Below, piece after piece: positions 18,598 through 27,766 of a stretch of 64,000 nucleotides of DNA. The notes under the pieces are model-generated. The model searched no databases. It was not told the DNA's origin and saw only the letters and a program-made list of their open reading frames with translations. The position numbers were made by a program, and so were the translations under genes. How positions within the stretch are numbered: the stretch's first letter is position 1; each line of letters begins with the position of its first letter. Source of the stretch: Pseudobutyrivibrio sp. (lineage in GTDB: Bacteria; Bacillota; Clostridia; Lachnospirales; Lachnospiraceae); the NCBI GenBank assembly GCA_017557435.1, contig JAFYYR010000026.1, positions 1 to 64,000 on the forward strand. Reading direction: 5' to 3'.

Positions 18598-19674
18598 ATG
18601 GGAGAGCGTGATGAGAATAAGGCGGCTTTATACAGAGTATTAGTAAGCCTGATTTGTTTTGTGGGTATTGTGCTTGTGTTGGGAAGCATTTATGAGTTGC
18701 TTTTATTAAGAAAGAATTATGTGATGTTTCACAATCTGTACCTTTTAGATTTGGTACCTATTTTTATTGGGGCTATTATTATTGGAGTACTTCTGCTGGT
18801 GGGAGCTTTAAAATTGTACCATCATCTTTTGCCAAATGAACGCGATATTGAAAAGAGGCAAAAAGCTAAGTTGCTGAAAGAACAGAAGGCTGAATCTGAA
18901 GCTCAGAAACTGCAAGCTGAGAGAATTAGACTTGCTGCAGAAAGAACTGCAGCATTTGAGAAGGAGATGGAAAAGGAGAGGCAGGAAAATCTCAAGAGAG
19001 CGAGCATACAGGGTGACCAGGGGGGAGGACGTCAGTATGAGGATGAACAAGCCCGTGCAGCCAGATTATCCCACGTACATGGCGAGGACGAAGCTATTGA
19101 AATAGTATTTTTCAAAGGTCCATTTATTGAACTCTACCTATCCATATTTGTAGGGATAGGGATAATGATTGCATCTGCCTTTTTAATGTATAACTATGTG
19201 ACCCAATTTGACGCTTTATCTTCTGGCATGCAAAGCGAAAAGGGAACGAGCATTTACTATTGGAAAATAGCGGGATTTGTTGTCCTTTTTTGGATAGGAG
19301 TATTTTTCTGGCTCCTTGGTAAAACATATGACTACATGGTTTCCACCAGTTGTATCGCTAAATACTTAGGTAGGATTTATCTTGTGGGCTCTAAGAAGGC
19401 TATTGCCCATGAAGAAAATGGCCGACGCTTTATCAAATCAGCAGGAACTGTTGGAAAAGCTATTGATGCCGCTGCCACTAAAATAGAAAAGGATGAAGCG
19501 AGAAAAGCAATCTTACTAGAGTTCAAAGATCCAAATTTCCCAGAGCTTGCAAAGCGGATTATTACGGCAGCTGAATATCATAAATATTTAGGTGCCTATG
19601 AATTAGCCTCTTACAAGCATTTAGCTAAGACCCTTAAAAAGTACTTGATGTATTTATATAACAAGAGTAAGTGA
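18598..19674 (+). CDS. Membrane protein with central coiled coil, unknown function
   Basis: This protein has about 358 residues. Two membrane helices lie near the N-terminus (LVSLICFVGIVLVLGSIY and IFIGAIIIGVLLLVGALKLY). A charged heptad-like coiled coil (KRQKAKLLKEQKAESEAQKL and on) covers about residues 80-135. Two more helices follow at about 180-200 and 220-240, then a soluble basic C-terminal domain. ATG at 18598 is chosen because AAAGGGGG precedes it. No family was recognised. Length and membrane topology suggest an envelope scaffold or stress protein, but this is guesswork. Confidence 0.65.
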   Translation: MGERDENKAALYRVLVSLICFVGIVLVLGSIYELLLLRKNYVMFHNLYLLDLVPIFIGAIIIGVLLLVGALKLYHHLLPNERDIEKRQKAKLLKEQKAESEAQKLQAERIRLAAERTAAFEKEMEKERQENLKRASIQGDQGGGRQYEDEQARAARLSHVHGEDEAIEIVFFKGPFIELYLSIFVGIGIMIASAFLMYNYVTQFDALSSGMQSEKGTSIYYWKIAGFVVLFWIGVFFWLLGKTYDYMVSTSCIAKYLGRIYLVGSKKAIAHEENGRRFIKSAGTVGKAIDAAATKIEKDEARKAILLEFKDPNFPELAKRIITAAEYHKYLGAYELASYKHLAKTLKKYLMYLYNKSK

Positions 19675-19804
19675 TAGTAGAATTCTAGCCAAGCTTTTGG
19701 GGATGAAAGAATAAGCTGTATTTGTAGCTTGTAAAATGTGGTTTTTGTCCAAATGGTATGTTATACTATTCAAGGTTTATTTGTTAGAAAAGCGAGGGTA
19801 TAGC

Positions 19805-21082
19805 ATGAGCCTTATTATTAAAAACGGCAGGGTATTAAACCCACCTACAAACACAGATGAATTATTAGATATTAAGATAGACGGGAACATTATCTCAGCT
19901 GTTGAGGCTGATATTGTTCCCGTTTTTTCTGATACGGTGATTGATGCCAAGGGATGTTATGTCATGCCAGGTTTGATTGACATGCATGTTCACTTCAGAG
20001 ATCCCGGTCAGACTGCAAAGGAGGATATCGAGACCGGCTCTAGGGCAGCAGCAAGAGGAGGAGTTACCACAGTTCTTGCCATGCCAAATACAAAGCCAGT
20101 AGTTGATAATCCTGAGCTTGTAAAGTATGTCCATGACAAGGGTGAGGCAGTTGGATTGACACGAGTTCTCCAGGTTGGCTCAGTTACTAAGGGCATGGAA
20201 GGCAAGGAGCTTTCTGAGTTGCAGGGCATGATTGATGCAGGTATTCCAGCTATTTCAGAGGATGGCAAGTCAGTTATGGATTCTGGCCTTTACCGTGAGG
20301 CTATGAAAATCGTAGCGGCAGCCGATGTTCCAGTGCTAGCTCACTGTGAGGATATTAACTTAGTTCAGGGTGGCGTTATGAATATGGGCGCCAAATCTGA
20401 CAGTATGGGCGAGAAGGGAATCAGCAACGCAGTTGAGAATATCATCGAAGTTCGCGACATTATGCTTGCTGAAGAAACAGGTGCAACACTTCATCTTTGC
20501 CACTGCTCAACAAAGGAGAGCTATGACATTATAAAAGAGGCCAAGGCTAGAGGGGTTAAGGTCTCAGGAGAGGTTTGCCCACATCATTTCACACTTACAG
20601 AAGACGACATTGTGCCAGGAGATGGCAACTATAAAATGAATCCTCCTGTCCGTACAAAAGAGGATAGAGATTTCCTTAGAAGAGGATTAGCTGAGGGAGT
20701 ATTCGAGGTCATTTCTACAGACCATGCTCCTCACACAGCAGAGGAAAAGGCAAAGGGCTTTGCATCACCATTTGGTATCGTAGGTCTCGAGACTTCTGCC
20801 AGCCTTACATATACAGAGCTGGTACTGTCAGGGCTTATCACACCACTTACAATGGCAGCATATATGAGCTCTAATCCAGCTAGAATCTTAGGCCGCGATG
20901 ACCTGGGAAATATTGCACCAGGCAAGGCAGCCGATATCACCATTTTTGACCCAAGCATTGAATACGAAATTCATGCAGCTGATTTTGTTGGCAAATCAAA
21001 GAATATGCCATTCGAAGGCCGTAAGGTCCAGGGCAAGGTGGTAAAGACTATCTTTGGTGGTAATGTAGTTTATAGTGAATAG
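19805..21082 (+). CDS. pyrC: Dihydroorotase
   Basis: This 425-residue cytoplasmic zinc amidohydrolase closes carbamoyl-aspartate to dihydroorotate in pyrimidine synthesis. DMHVHFRDPG (59-68) holds the first two metal ligands; the block LAHCED, the LHLCHCST histidine and ISTDHAPH with the catalytic Asp are all present. ATG at 19805 is used because GCGAGGG precedes it; an ATG at 19736 would add 23 hydrophobic residues not seen in the family. A good -10 (TATACT at 19762-19767) lies upstream without a clear -35. It opens the run pyrC-pyrF-pyrK-pyrD. Confidence 0.94.
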   Translation: MSLIIKNGRVLNPPTNTDELLDIKIDGNIISAVEADIVPVFSDTVIDAKGCYVMPGLIDMHVHFRDPGQTAKEDIETGSRAAARGGVTTVLAMPNTKPVVDNPELVKYVHDKGEAVGLTRVLQVGSVTKGMEGKELSELQGMIDAGIPAISEDGKSVMDSGLYREAMKIVAAADVPVLAHCEDINLVQGGVMNMGAKSDSMGEKGISNAVENIIEVRDIMLAEETGATLHLCHCSTKESYDIIKEAKARGVKVSGEVCPHHFTLTEDDIVPGDGNYKMNPPVRTKEDRDFLRRGLAEGVFEVISTDHAPHTAEEKAKGFASPFGIVGLETSASLTYTELVLSGLITPLTMAAYMSSNPARILGRDDLGNIAPGKAADITIFDPSIEYEIHAADFVGKSKNMPFEGRKVQGKVVKTIFGGNVVYSE

Positions 21083-21090
21083 ATGAGCAA

Positions 21091-21180
21091 GTAGCTATCA
21101 AGCTCTTAGATTTCTCAAGCGAATCGTGTTAGATGAGCGGAGAAATGCTAAGGCTTGAGAGTGTAACAGGCGGATTATGG
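21091..21180 (+). ncRNA. Dispersed structured element, copy A (pyrC-pyrF gap)
   Basis: A long hairpin has stem parts CAAGC/GCTTG, CTTAG/CTAAG and ATTTCTC/GAGAAAT, with a small tip stem ATC/GAT around GTGTTA. It ends in the shared string GTGTAAC. The outer closing stem seen in the other copies is not preserved, so this copy looks partly decayed. It lies 47 bases before copy B. Confidence 0.55.
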
Positions 21181-21227
21181 AATGGCTGAAAGTGTAGGTC
21201 ATTAGTTTAGTGAAGAGAAAGTTTATA

Positions 21228-21310
21228 GTCGGTAGACATCAAGCTCTTATATCTCTCAAGGGAGACGTGTTGTCGAGCGGAGAGATATAAGGCTTGTAGG
21301 CGTAACCGAC
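21228..21310 (+). ncRNA. Dispersed structured element, copy B (pyrC-pyrF gap)
   Basis: The outer stem is GTCGGT/ACCGAC. The inner stems are CAAGC/GCTTG and CTTATATCTCT/AGAGATATAAG, with tip stem GAC/GTC around GTGTT. The conserved linker GGCGTAAC precedes the 3' outer strand. It ends 23 bases before the pyrF start. Confidence 0.65.
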
Positions 21311-21333
21311 TAGGTAATAGAAAGGATAAAGTT

Positions 21334-22254
21334 ATGATACAGAAACTTATTAGTGGAATTAAAGAGAAGGATGCTCCAATTGTTGTAGGTCTTGACCCTA
21401 CCATGAAGCTTATGCCTAAGAGTCTTGTGGACAAGCACATGGCTGAGCATGGCCAGACACTTGAGGCAGTTGGCGAGGCAATGTTTGATTACAACAAGCA
21501 GATTATGGATGCTTGTGCTGATTTGATTCCAGCAGTTAAGCCACAGATTGCCATGTATGAAAGCTATGGTATTCCAGGTATGATTGCATACAAGAAGACA
21601 GTTGATTACGCTAAGGAGCTTGGCCTTGTTGTTATTGCAGATATCAAGCGCGGTGACATTGGTTCTACATCTACAGCTTATGCTCTCGGTCACCTTGGCT
21701 CAGTTCAGGTAGGCGATTACAAGTATCAGGGATTTGATGCAGATATGGCAACAGTTAATCCTTACCTTGGAACAGATGGAGTCAAGCCATTTGTTGACGT
21801 ATGCAAGGAGGAGGACAAGGGTATCTTTGTACTTTGCAAGACATCTAATCCATCTTCTGGCGAGTTCCAGGACAGACTTATCGATGGCAGACCTCTCTAT
21901 GAGCACATGGCAGAGAAAATTGAGGAGTGGGGCGCAGACACACGTGAGGGCAACTACTCAAATGTAGGTGCAGTTGTTGGTGCTACATATCCAGAGATGG
22001 GCGCAAAGCTTCGTAAGCTCATGCCTCACACATATATCCTTGTTCCAGGATACGGTGCACAGGGCGGCAAGGGCGCAGACCTTGTAAATTTCTTCAACGA
22101 GGATGGACTTGGCGCAATTGTTAATTCTAGCCGTGGAATCATTGCTGCTTACCAGCAGGAGAAATACGCTAAATATGGCGAGGCTAATTTTGCAGAGGCA
22201 AGCCGTGCAGCAGTAGAGGATATGCTTGCTGATATCAGAGGAGCGCTTAACTAG
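21334..22254 (+). CDS. pyrF: Orotidine 5'-phosphate decarboxylase (type 2)
   Basis: This 306-residue enzyme makes UMP from OMP. The catalytic DxKxxD element is ADIKRGDIGST (D103, K105, D108). Length of about 300 and text such as PAVKPQIAMYESYG and NSSRGIIAAY match the longer type 2 (mycobacterial/clostridial) subfamily. GAAAGGA stands before the ATG. It lies 251 bases after pyrC; that gap holds two copies of a structured repeat. Tandem hairpins follow before pyrK. Confidence 0.95.
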   Translation: MIQKLISGIKEKDAPIVVGLDPTMKLMPKSLVDKHMAEHGQTLEAVGEAMFDYNKQIMDACADLIPAVKPQIAMYESYGIPGMIAYKKTVDYAKELGLVVIADIKRGDIGSTSTAYALGHLGSVQVGDYKYQGFDADMATVNPYLGTDGVKPFVDVCKEEDKGIFVLCKTSNPSSGEFQDRLIDGRPLYEHMAEKIEEWGADTREGNYSNVGAVVGATYPEMGAKLRKLMPHTYILVPGYGAQGGKGADLVNFFNEDGLGAIVNSSRGIIAAYQQEKYAKYGEANFAEASRAAVEDMLADIRGALN

Positions 22255-22259
22255 TAATT

Positions 22260-22353
22260 ACCTCATACCGAAGAGGAAGCCGGTTTTGAGAGGTAAAAAG
22301 AAGAGAATTTTACCACCCCAAAAGAGGAAATCCGGTTGTGAGTGGTAAAGAAA
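22260..22353 (+). ncRNA. Tandem hairpin pair between pyrF and pyrK
   Basis: Two successive units of about 40 nt each align with each other. The closing stems are TTACCT/AGGTAA in the first and TTACCA/TGGTAA in the second, a compensatory T-A to A-T change. Both share the internal strings AAGAGGAA and CCGGTT. The loops CC-GAAGA-GG and CC-CAAAAGA-GG loosely recall PyrR-binding loops but do not match the usual consensus well. Possible roles are a regulatory site or an RNA processing signal. Confidence 0.5.
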
Positions 22354-22375
22354 ATTTTTAGGAGTCATGGAATCA

Positions 22376-23140
22376 ATGAAAGTAAAAGAAAAAGCCCAGG
22401 TTTTAGAACAAATGAAGCTGGCTGAAGGAGTATACAGCTTGAAGCTTAAGACTACAGCTGCTGAGTATGCTATCCCAGGTCAGTTCATAAGTATATACAG
22501 CAACAATGGAAGCAAGCTTCTTCCACGTCCAATCAGTATCTGCGAGATAGATAAAAATGCAGGTACACTTCGCGTTGTTTACCGTGTAGTAGGTGAGGGA
22601 ACAGCAGAGTTTTCTCAGTTGAACGCTGGGGATGAAGTGGAGGTTATGGGACCTCTTGGCAATGGTTTCCCACTTGAAGGAGAAAAGACAGTCGTTGTTG
22701 GTGGCGGAATCGGTGTGCCTCCAATGCTTGAGCTTGCAAAGCAGCTTTCCGGCAGCGTAACTGCTGTAATGGGATATAGAAATGACGACATGTTCCTTAC
22801 AGAGGAGTTCACAGATGTTGCTGCAGAGCTTATTATTGCAACAGATGATGGCTCAGTAGGTGTTCATGGTACAGTTGTTGATGCCATGAAAGAAAACAAT
22901 TTGGATGCAGACGTTATCTATGCTTGCGGTCCAAAGCCAATGCTTAGGGGCGTGGCTGAGTATGCAGCTGAGCGTGGAATCAAATGCTATGTATCAATGG
23001 AAGAGCGTATGGCCTGCGGCGTGGGAGCATGCTTAGGTTGCGTATGCCAGTCCACTGAAAAAGATGACCACAGTCATGTTAACAATAAAAGGGTTTGCAA
23101 GGACGGACCAGTATTTCTTTCTACGGAGGTGGTATTGTAA
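22376..23140 (+). CDS. pyrK: Dihydroorotate dehydrogenase B, electron transfer subunit
   Basis: This subunit of about 254 residues holds FAD and a [2Fe-2S] cluster, passing electrons from the PyrD flavin to NAD. Visible are the FAD-binding RPISICEI, the NAD-binding VVVGGGIGVPPMLELA, and the cysteine cluster MACGVGACLGCVCQ near the C-terminus. The start is ambiguous: AGGAG (22360-22364) is 2 bases from ATG 22367 and 11 from ATG 22376; I took the latter. The stop overlaps the pyrD ATG as TAATG, so the two subunits are translationally coupled. Confidence 0.93.
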   Translation: MKVKEKAQVLEQMKLAEGVYSLKLKTTAAEYAIPGQFISIYSNNGSKLLPRPISICEIDKNAGTLRVVYRVVGEGTAEFSQLNAGDEVEVMGPLGNGFPLEGEKTVVVGGGIGVPPMLELAKQLSGSVTAVMGYRNDDMFLTEEFTDVAAELIIATDDGSVGVHGTVVDAMKENNLDADVIYACGPKPMLRGVAEYAAERGIKCYVSMEERMACGVGACLGCVCQSTEKDDHSHVNNKRVCKDGPVFLSTEVVL

Positions 23141-24048
23141 TGAATACAAAAGTTACCATTGCAGGAGTTGAATTTCAGAATCCTATTATGGAGGCTTCAG
23201 GCACCTTCGGTTCAGGAATGGAGTACTCAGAATTTGTTGATTTAAATAAGCTTGGAGCTGTTGTTACAAAGGGTGTTGCCAATGTGCCATGGCCAGGCAA
23301 TCCAACACCTCGTATTGCTGAGGTTAGCTCAGGAATGCTTAACGCTATCGGCCTTCAGAATCCAGGCGTTGAAGTGTTCTGCGAAAGAGATTTAAAATTC
23401 TTAGAGCAGTTTAAAGATGCTAGAGTGGTGGTTAATGTTTGCGGACATTCAGCCGAAGAATATATTGAAGTGGTAGACAGATTGGCCAGTGAATCTAGAG
23501 TAGATATGCTAGAAATCAACATTTCTTGCCCTAATGTTAAGGAGGGCGGAATCGCCTTTGGTCAGGATCCAAAAGCAGTTGAGGAAATCACTAAATTGGT
23601 CAAGGCTCACGCTAAGCAGCCTATCATTATGAAGCTTTCGCCAAATGTTACTGACATTAAGGTAATGGCAAAGGCAGCAGAGGCAGGCGGTGCAGATGCC
23701 ATTTCACTCATTAATACTCTTACAGGAATGAAAATCGATGTGGAACGTCAGAGCTTTGTCTTAGCTAATAAGACTGGCGGAATGTCAGGTCCAGCAGTTC
23801 ATCCAATTGCAGTTAGAATGGTATACGAGTGTGCAAATGCAGTTAACATTCCAATAATAGGAATGGGCGGCATTTCAACTTGGCAGGATGCAGTGGAGAT
23901 GATGCTTGCCGGCGCCACAGCTATATCTGTAGGAACAGCAAACTTCTATAATCCAACAGCTACCCTTGATATATTAGAGGGAATGAAAGATTATATGGTT
24001 CGCAAGAAAATCGATGATATAAATGATATAATAGGAATTGTAAAGTAG
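23140..24048 (+). CDS. pyrD: Dihydroorotate dehydrogenase B, catalytic subunit
   Basis: This is a 302-residue FMN enzyme of class 1B. The catalytic cysteine is in NISCPNVK (C130). FMN and phosphate-binding blocks GMGGISTWQDAVEM and AISVGTANF are present. ATG at 23140 overlaps the pyrK stop and follows GGAGGT; the longer open frame starting at 23095 runs inside pyrK and is not used. Pairing with PyrK defines the NAD-dependent form typical of Firmicutes. Confidence 0.95.
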   Translation: MNTKVTIAGVEFQNPIMEASGTFGSGMEYSEFVDLNKLGAVVTKGVANVPWPGNPTPRIAEVSSGMLNAIGLQNPGVEVFCERDLKFLEQFKDARVVVNVCGHSAEEYIEVVDRLASESRVDMLEINISCPNVKEGGIAFGQDPKAVEEITKLVKAHAKQPIIMKLSPNVTDIKVMAKAAEAGGADAISLINTLTGMKIDVERQSFVLANKTGGMSGPAVHPIAVRMVYECANAVNIPIIGMGGISTWQDAVEMMLAGATAISVGTANFYNPTATLDILEGMKDYMVRKKIDDINDIIGIVK

Positions 24049-24117
24049 AATTGATTGATACTTATCCTTATGTTCACAGAAAAATCAGACAATATACTCA
24101 GAAATTTCCGTGACACT

Positions 24118-24146
24118 TTTACATCGATTTGCTAAACTTTTATTAC
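24118..24146 (+). promoter_or_regulatory. Promoter for mecA
   Basis: TTTACA at 24118-24123 and TATTAC at 24141-24146 with a 17-base spacer; AAAGGAGGGGG follows just before the ATG. Confidence 0.55.
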
Positions 24147-24178
24147 ATCGACACACTATGTGAAAGGAGGGGGAGCTG

Positions 24179-24877
24179 ATGAAGTTCAAGAGAATAGGCG
24201 AGGATAAAATACGCTGCGTCATCACCAAAGAAGAAATGGAACAGAACGGCATGGAGCTTGGAGATTTCGTCAGTGACCAGGAGAAAACCCAAAGCTTTAT
24301 CAGGGATATTTTAGCTGAGGCATGTGAGACTCTAGGTATGGAGACCCACGCTAAGGCTTATAGTGTTCAGATGACAGTTATGCCACAGGGCGATGTTGCA
24401 TTACTTATATCCCCAGATTCAAGTTCAGGACTGGCAACTGCAATTGAGGAATTGAAGAAACATTTAACAGGTTTACAGGAGACACTTTCTACAACTAAGA
24501 ATCCACCTCCTATTTCAGCTAGCACAGCTGATGTACCGGTACAGAACGCAACAGTACTTAAGGACGAGAGAGACGAGGTTACAGATCAGTATCTTGATAC
24601 ACCATTGTGGGCGATTCTTCCAGATTTGGATGCTGCTATTGAATTATGCAGACACGTTCCAAAGTACGAGGGAATTAAGAGCTCCCTATATCGTTACGGC
24701 GATGATTACTATATCAAGCTTAACTTCCAGTTAACACGTCGTCAGATTTCAGCGGTGATTCTTGTTATTGCTGAGTTCGCAAGCCAGATGTTTACAGAGA
24801 GCTTTGATGGAGCATTCCTATTAGAGCACGGAGATTTGATTTGCGATGACTGTGTAAATGTTTTATCTCAGATTTAA
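24179..24877 (+). CDS. mecA: Adaptor protein MecA
   Basis: This 232-residue protein starts MKFKRIGEDKIRCVITKEE, the usual MecA N-terminal domain that binds substrates. A low-complexity linker (about 105-130) follows, then a C-terminal domain (PLWAILPDLDAAIELCR...) that docks on ClpC. MecA targets competence and other regulators to ClpCP. Length fits the family. The gene stands alone between a promoter and a terminator. Confidence 0.88.
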   Translation: MKFKRIGEDKIRCVITKEEMEQNGMELGDFVSDQEKTQSFIRDILAEACETLGMETHAKAYSVQMTVMPQGDVALLISPDSSSGLATAIEELKKHLTGLQETLSTTKNPPPISASTADVPVQNATVLKDERDEVTDQYLDTPLWAILPDLDAAIELCRHVPKYEGIKSSLYRYGDDYYIKLNFQLTRRQISAVILVIAEFASQMFTESFDGAFLLEHGDLICDDCVNVLSQI

Positions 24878-24904
24878 GGCATATTAATTAAATAGAATAA
24901 ATAC

Positions 24905-24941
24905 AAAGAGTGAACTCTATTTTGAGTCCACTCTTTTTTTG
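24905..24941 (+). terminator. Intrinsic terminator after mecA
   Basis: AGAGTGAACTC pairs with GAGTCCACTCT (one mismatch), followed by a run of seven or more T residues. Confidence 0.88.
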
Positions 24942-25129
24942 TCGGAAACTTTTGATTGTGCATCATCAACAAAAAGGAGAGGGCAAAACTGGGCAAAATG
25001 TATGTTGTACTTAGATAAATACACCAAATGTTATAAAAGCATGTTATACTCTCGAACTGTGTTAAAAATATAACACATCGAAAGTGCACTAGTAACTATA
25101 TGGAATTTTGGTTATTTATGGAGGAACTT

Positions 25130-27121
25130 ATGAATAAAAAGAATAAGAAGATACGTGGAGGTGTAAGACAGAAATTAATAGCAATTATGCTTTTAATAGC
25201 TATTATACCTTTGGTTGTTGCTGTTTCTATCAGCTATATTAACTCAACAAACAGCGCAAAGGAACAAGCTAAGCAGAATTTAGATTGGCAGGCAAAATAC
25301 ATTGAGTCTGAAATCGACAAGATATTTTCAAAGTGTGAAACAGCCCTTAACAGTTTTGCATCATCTCAGCAGACAATCGCTTTTCTTAAAGGCGAGTTAA
25401 CTGACCCTGCTGAAGTTAAAAACCAGATGGTAGCAATTAATGAGTCTTTTGGAGATTCCAATACAATTGTTATGTCAAATTCAAATGGTGACATGGTATT
25501 ACGTAGCGATGATGGTGCTCTTAAGAATATTAAAGAAAGAGATTACTGGCAGAACGCTATGAAGGGAAAGACATTTATTTCTAGCGTATTCGTAAGCTCG
25601 GTTACTAATACAAGAAATATTTGTGTAGCCGTTCCTGTTTTTGACAATGATAAGAAGACAGTAATTGGTGTTGTACATAAAACATTAAATCCGGATGAAA
25701 TCCATACATTATTAGCAGAAGATGCAGAAGAAGCTTTCCTTGTAGACCAGGAAGCTACAATGGTTGCTCACTCTGATTTTGAAATTGCAGTTGATGATGA
25801 GCCAGTTAACTATGCATCATCACCTTATATGACATCAACCGATAAGAACGGTTTTTATGTAAGTACAGCTAAGGGTTACCCAGTATATGTAAGCTATTCA
25901 AAGAATGAGGCTTCTGGATACACAGTTTGTGCTGGAAAGAGCGAAAGCGAAGTTGTAAGCGAAGCTAGACGTGGAGCAATGTTAATTGTAATCACAGGAT
26001 TATGCATGGTTGCTGCAGTATTAGTTCTTTCTATTTTCGTTGCAAACGGATTTACAAATCCAATTCTTGAAGTAAACAAGATGATTTCTGCTCTTGCAAA
26101 TGGTGAGTTTGTTAAGACAAAGAAGTATACAAAGCGTAAAGATGAGTTTGGTCAGATGATTAACAATACAAACTCACTTGTTGATACATTATCTACAATC
26201 GTTGGACATATTAAGGATTCTTCTAACACAGTTGGAGAGTCTTCTGAGGAACTTTCATGTATGGCTGATCAGATTGCAGCTACAACAGAGGGTGTTGCAA
26301 CAGCAGTTCAGCAGATTGCTAGCGGTGCAATTCAGCAGGCGGAGGATATTCAGTCTGCAGCAGAGAGCACAAATCAGATTACAGATGCTGTTGAAAATGT
26401 TCAGGCATCTACAAACGACATGACTTCACTTGCAAGTCGTATGAAGGATGCATCAGAGGCATCAGGAAGTTCATTAATGAACCTTCAGACTGCAAGTACT
26501 GAAATGACAAATAAGATTGAAGAAATTGCTACAAAGATTTCATCTACTCAGCATGCAGTTTCTAATATTAACGAAAGAGTTGAGGGTATTTCAGGTATTG
26601 CCGCTCAGACAAATCTTCTTTCATTAAACGCTTCTATTGAAGCAGCACGTGCTGGCGAGGCTGGTAGAGGTTTCGCTGTCGTAGCAGAGGAAATCAGAAA
26701 GCTTGCTGATGATTCAGAGAGCCTTGCTTCTGAAATTAGAATTTTAATGGATGAGCTTTTAGCTGAAGCAGAAGAGGCTGTAAAGGCTGCTTCCCTTGTT
26801 ATGGAAGGAAATATCGAGCAGCAGAAGGCTCTTGGCGATACACTTGAGTCAGTTCAGGGTATGCTTACTGATATTGAAGAAACGGTAAATAGCGTTGCTA
26901 AGATTTCTGGCGAAGCAAATACTTGTGTATCTTCTAATTCAGTTGTTTCAAGTGCAATGTCATCTCTTTCAGCTATTTCAGAGGAGAATGCAGCATCTAC
27001 AGAGACAACAGGTGCATCAGTTGAAGAGTTATCTGCAACTGTAACTACACTTGCAGAGTCTGCAAATCACCTTAAGACAATTGCTGAGAAGTTAAACGAG
27101 GATATGAAGTTCTTTAAGTAA
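25130..27121 (+). CDS. Methyl-accepting chemotaxis protein
   Basis: This is a chemoreceptor of about 663 residues. The order is: N-terminal helix (about 15-36), a large extracellular Cache-type sensor (about 37-280, with [19 protein letters not shown] and [13 protein letters not shown] typical of dCache), a second helix (about 283-304), a HAMP region, and the coiled-coil signalling domain. The hairpin tip carries the conserved [20 protein letters not shown] and [19 protein letters not shown] at 25130 follows GGAGG by 5 bases; earlier ATGs at 25100 and 25118 lack such a site. The ligand is unknown. CheW follows directly. Confidence 0.93.
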   Translation: MNKKNKKIRGGVRQKLIAIMLLIAIIPLVVAVSISYINSTNSAKEQAKQNLDWQAKYIESEIDKIFSKCETALNSFASSQQTIAFLKGELTDPAEVKNQMVAINESFGDSNTIVMSNSNGDMVLRSDDGALKNIKERDYWQNAMKGKTFISSVFVSSVTNTRNICVAVPVFDNDKKTVIGVVHKTLNPDEIHTLLAEDAEEAFLVDQEATMVAHSDFEIAVDDEPVNYASSPYMTSTDKNGFYVSTAKGYPVYVSYSKNEASGYTVCAGKSESEVVSEARRGAMLIVITGLCMVAAVLVLSIFVANGFTNPILEVNKMISALANGEFVKTKKYTKRKDEFGQMINNTNSLVDTLSTIVGHIKDSSNTVGESSEELSCMADQIAATTEGVATAVQQIASGAIQQAEDIQSAAESTNQITDAVENVQASTNDMTSLASRMKDASEASGSSLMNLQTASTEMTNKIEEIATKISSTQHAVSNINERVEGISGIAAQTNLLSLNASIEAARAGEAGRGFAVVAEEIRKLADDSESLASEIRILMDELLAEAEEAVKAASLVMEGNIEQQKALGDTLESVQGMLTDIEETVNSVAKISGEANTCVSSNSVVSSAMSSLSAISEENAASTETTGASVEELSATVTTLAESANHLKTIAEKLNEDMKFFK

Positions 27122-27154
27122 GTTTTGATGTTTTGAAAATGTAGGAGATTATAA

Positions 27155-27628
27155 ATGTCAAATTTAGTAGCAATAAGGGAAAAAATTGTTGAGGAAAAGC
27201 AGTATATTGTTTTCTCATTAAATGAAGAATCTTTTGGCATCGATATTTCAGATGTAAACAGTATTATCATGATGCCAAAGATTACAAGTGTTCCTATGAC
27301 AGAGGATTATATTTCAGGTATTATCAATCTTCGTGGAAGAATCGTGCCAATTCTTAGCATGCACAAAAGAATGAAGCGCGGAGAAGATGTAATCACAAAA
27401 GATTCTCGTGTTATCATTTTAAATCTTGAGGATGATAAATTACTTGGAATCATTGTTGATGATGTTAAGGAAGTAATGAACATTTCTTCTGAAGAAATCG
27501 AAGAGCCAAATGAATATTTAAAGAAAGATGATTCATTTATCAGCGGTGTCGGAAAGAAGGATGATGATTTAATTTCCATCTTTGAAGTAAACTCAATTAC
27601 AGATCCATCAGCCCTTGAAGTAGGTTAA
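27155..27628 (+). CDS. cheW: Chemotaxis coupling protein CheW
   Basis: This 157-residue protein links receptors to CheA. Characteristic CheW text includes QYIVFSLNEESFGIDIS, ISGIINLRGRIVPIL and GIIVDDVKEVMNI. AGGAG precedes the ATG. The gene lies 34 bases after the receptor, so they are co-transcribed. No CheA or CheY is in this window, so this is a satellite receptor-coupler pair. A stem CAGCCCTT/AAGGGCTG overlaps the end of the gene without a T tail. Confidence 0.93.
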   Translation: MSNLVAIREKIVEEKQYIVFSLNEESFGIDISDVNSIIMMPKITSVPMTEDYISGIINLRGRIVPILSMHKRMKRGEDVITKDSRVIILNLEDDKLLGIIVDDVKEVMNISSEEIEEPNEYLKKDDSFISGVGKKDDDLISIFEVNSITDPSALEVG

Positions 27629-27652
27629 GGGCTGACTTCAATCAAAAAAGTA

Positions 27653-27712
27653 TTGACAACTTAAAATTAATTGCGTACAATCTAATTATAAAAATTAATT
27701 GCGCACAATTAA
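27653..27712 (+). promoter_or_regulatory. Promoter with paired OhrR-like operators before gpx
   Basis: TTGACA (27653-27658) and TACAAT (27676-27681) are 17 bases apart. Two similar boxes, at 27667-27685 and 27695-27712, overlap the -10 and the likely start of transcription. The second is the perfect dyad TTAATTG-N4-CAATTAA. Both contain AATTGCGYACAAT, which resembles the AATTGCGCACAATT-like operators of OhrR/MarR peroxide sensors. No such regulator gene is in the window. Confidence 0.6.
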
Positions 27713-27766
27713 ACTTATTAAAAAACATATTTAGTCAATGAAATTTTTGATTGAAGGAGGACGAAA

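Noticed and set aside
22260-22353. A firm call of PyrR-binding sites in the pyrF-pyrK gap
   Set aside because: The loops only loosely resemble PyrR sites and the key consensus is not matched, so they are listed as hairpins of unknown role.
25000-25130. A flagellar sigma-type promoter before the chemoreceptor
   Set aside because: No convincing TAAA-N15-GCCGATAA-like pair was found; only an isolated TATACT at 25045.
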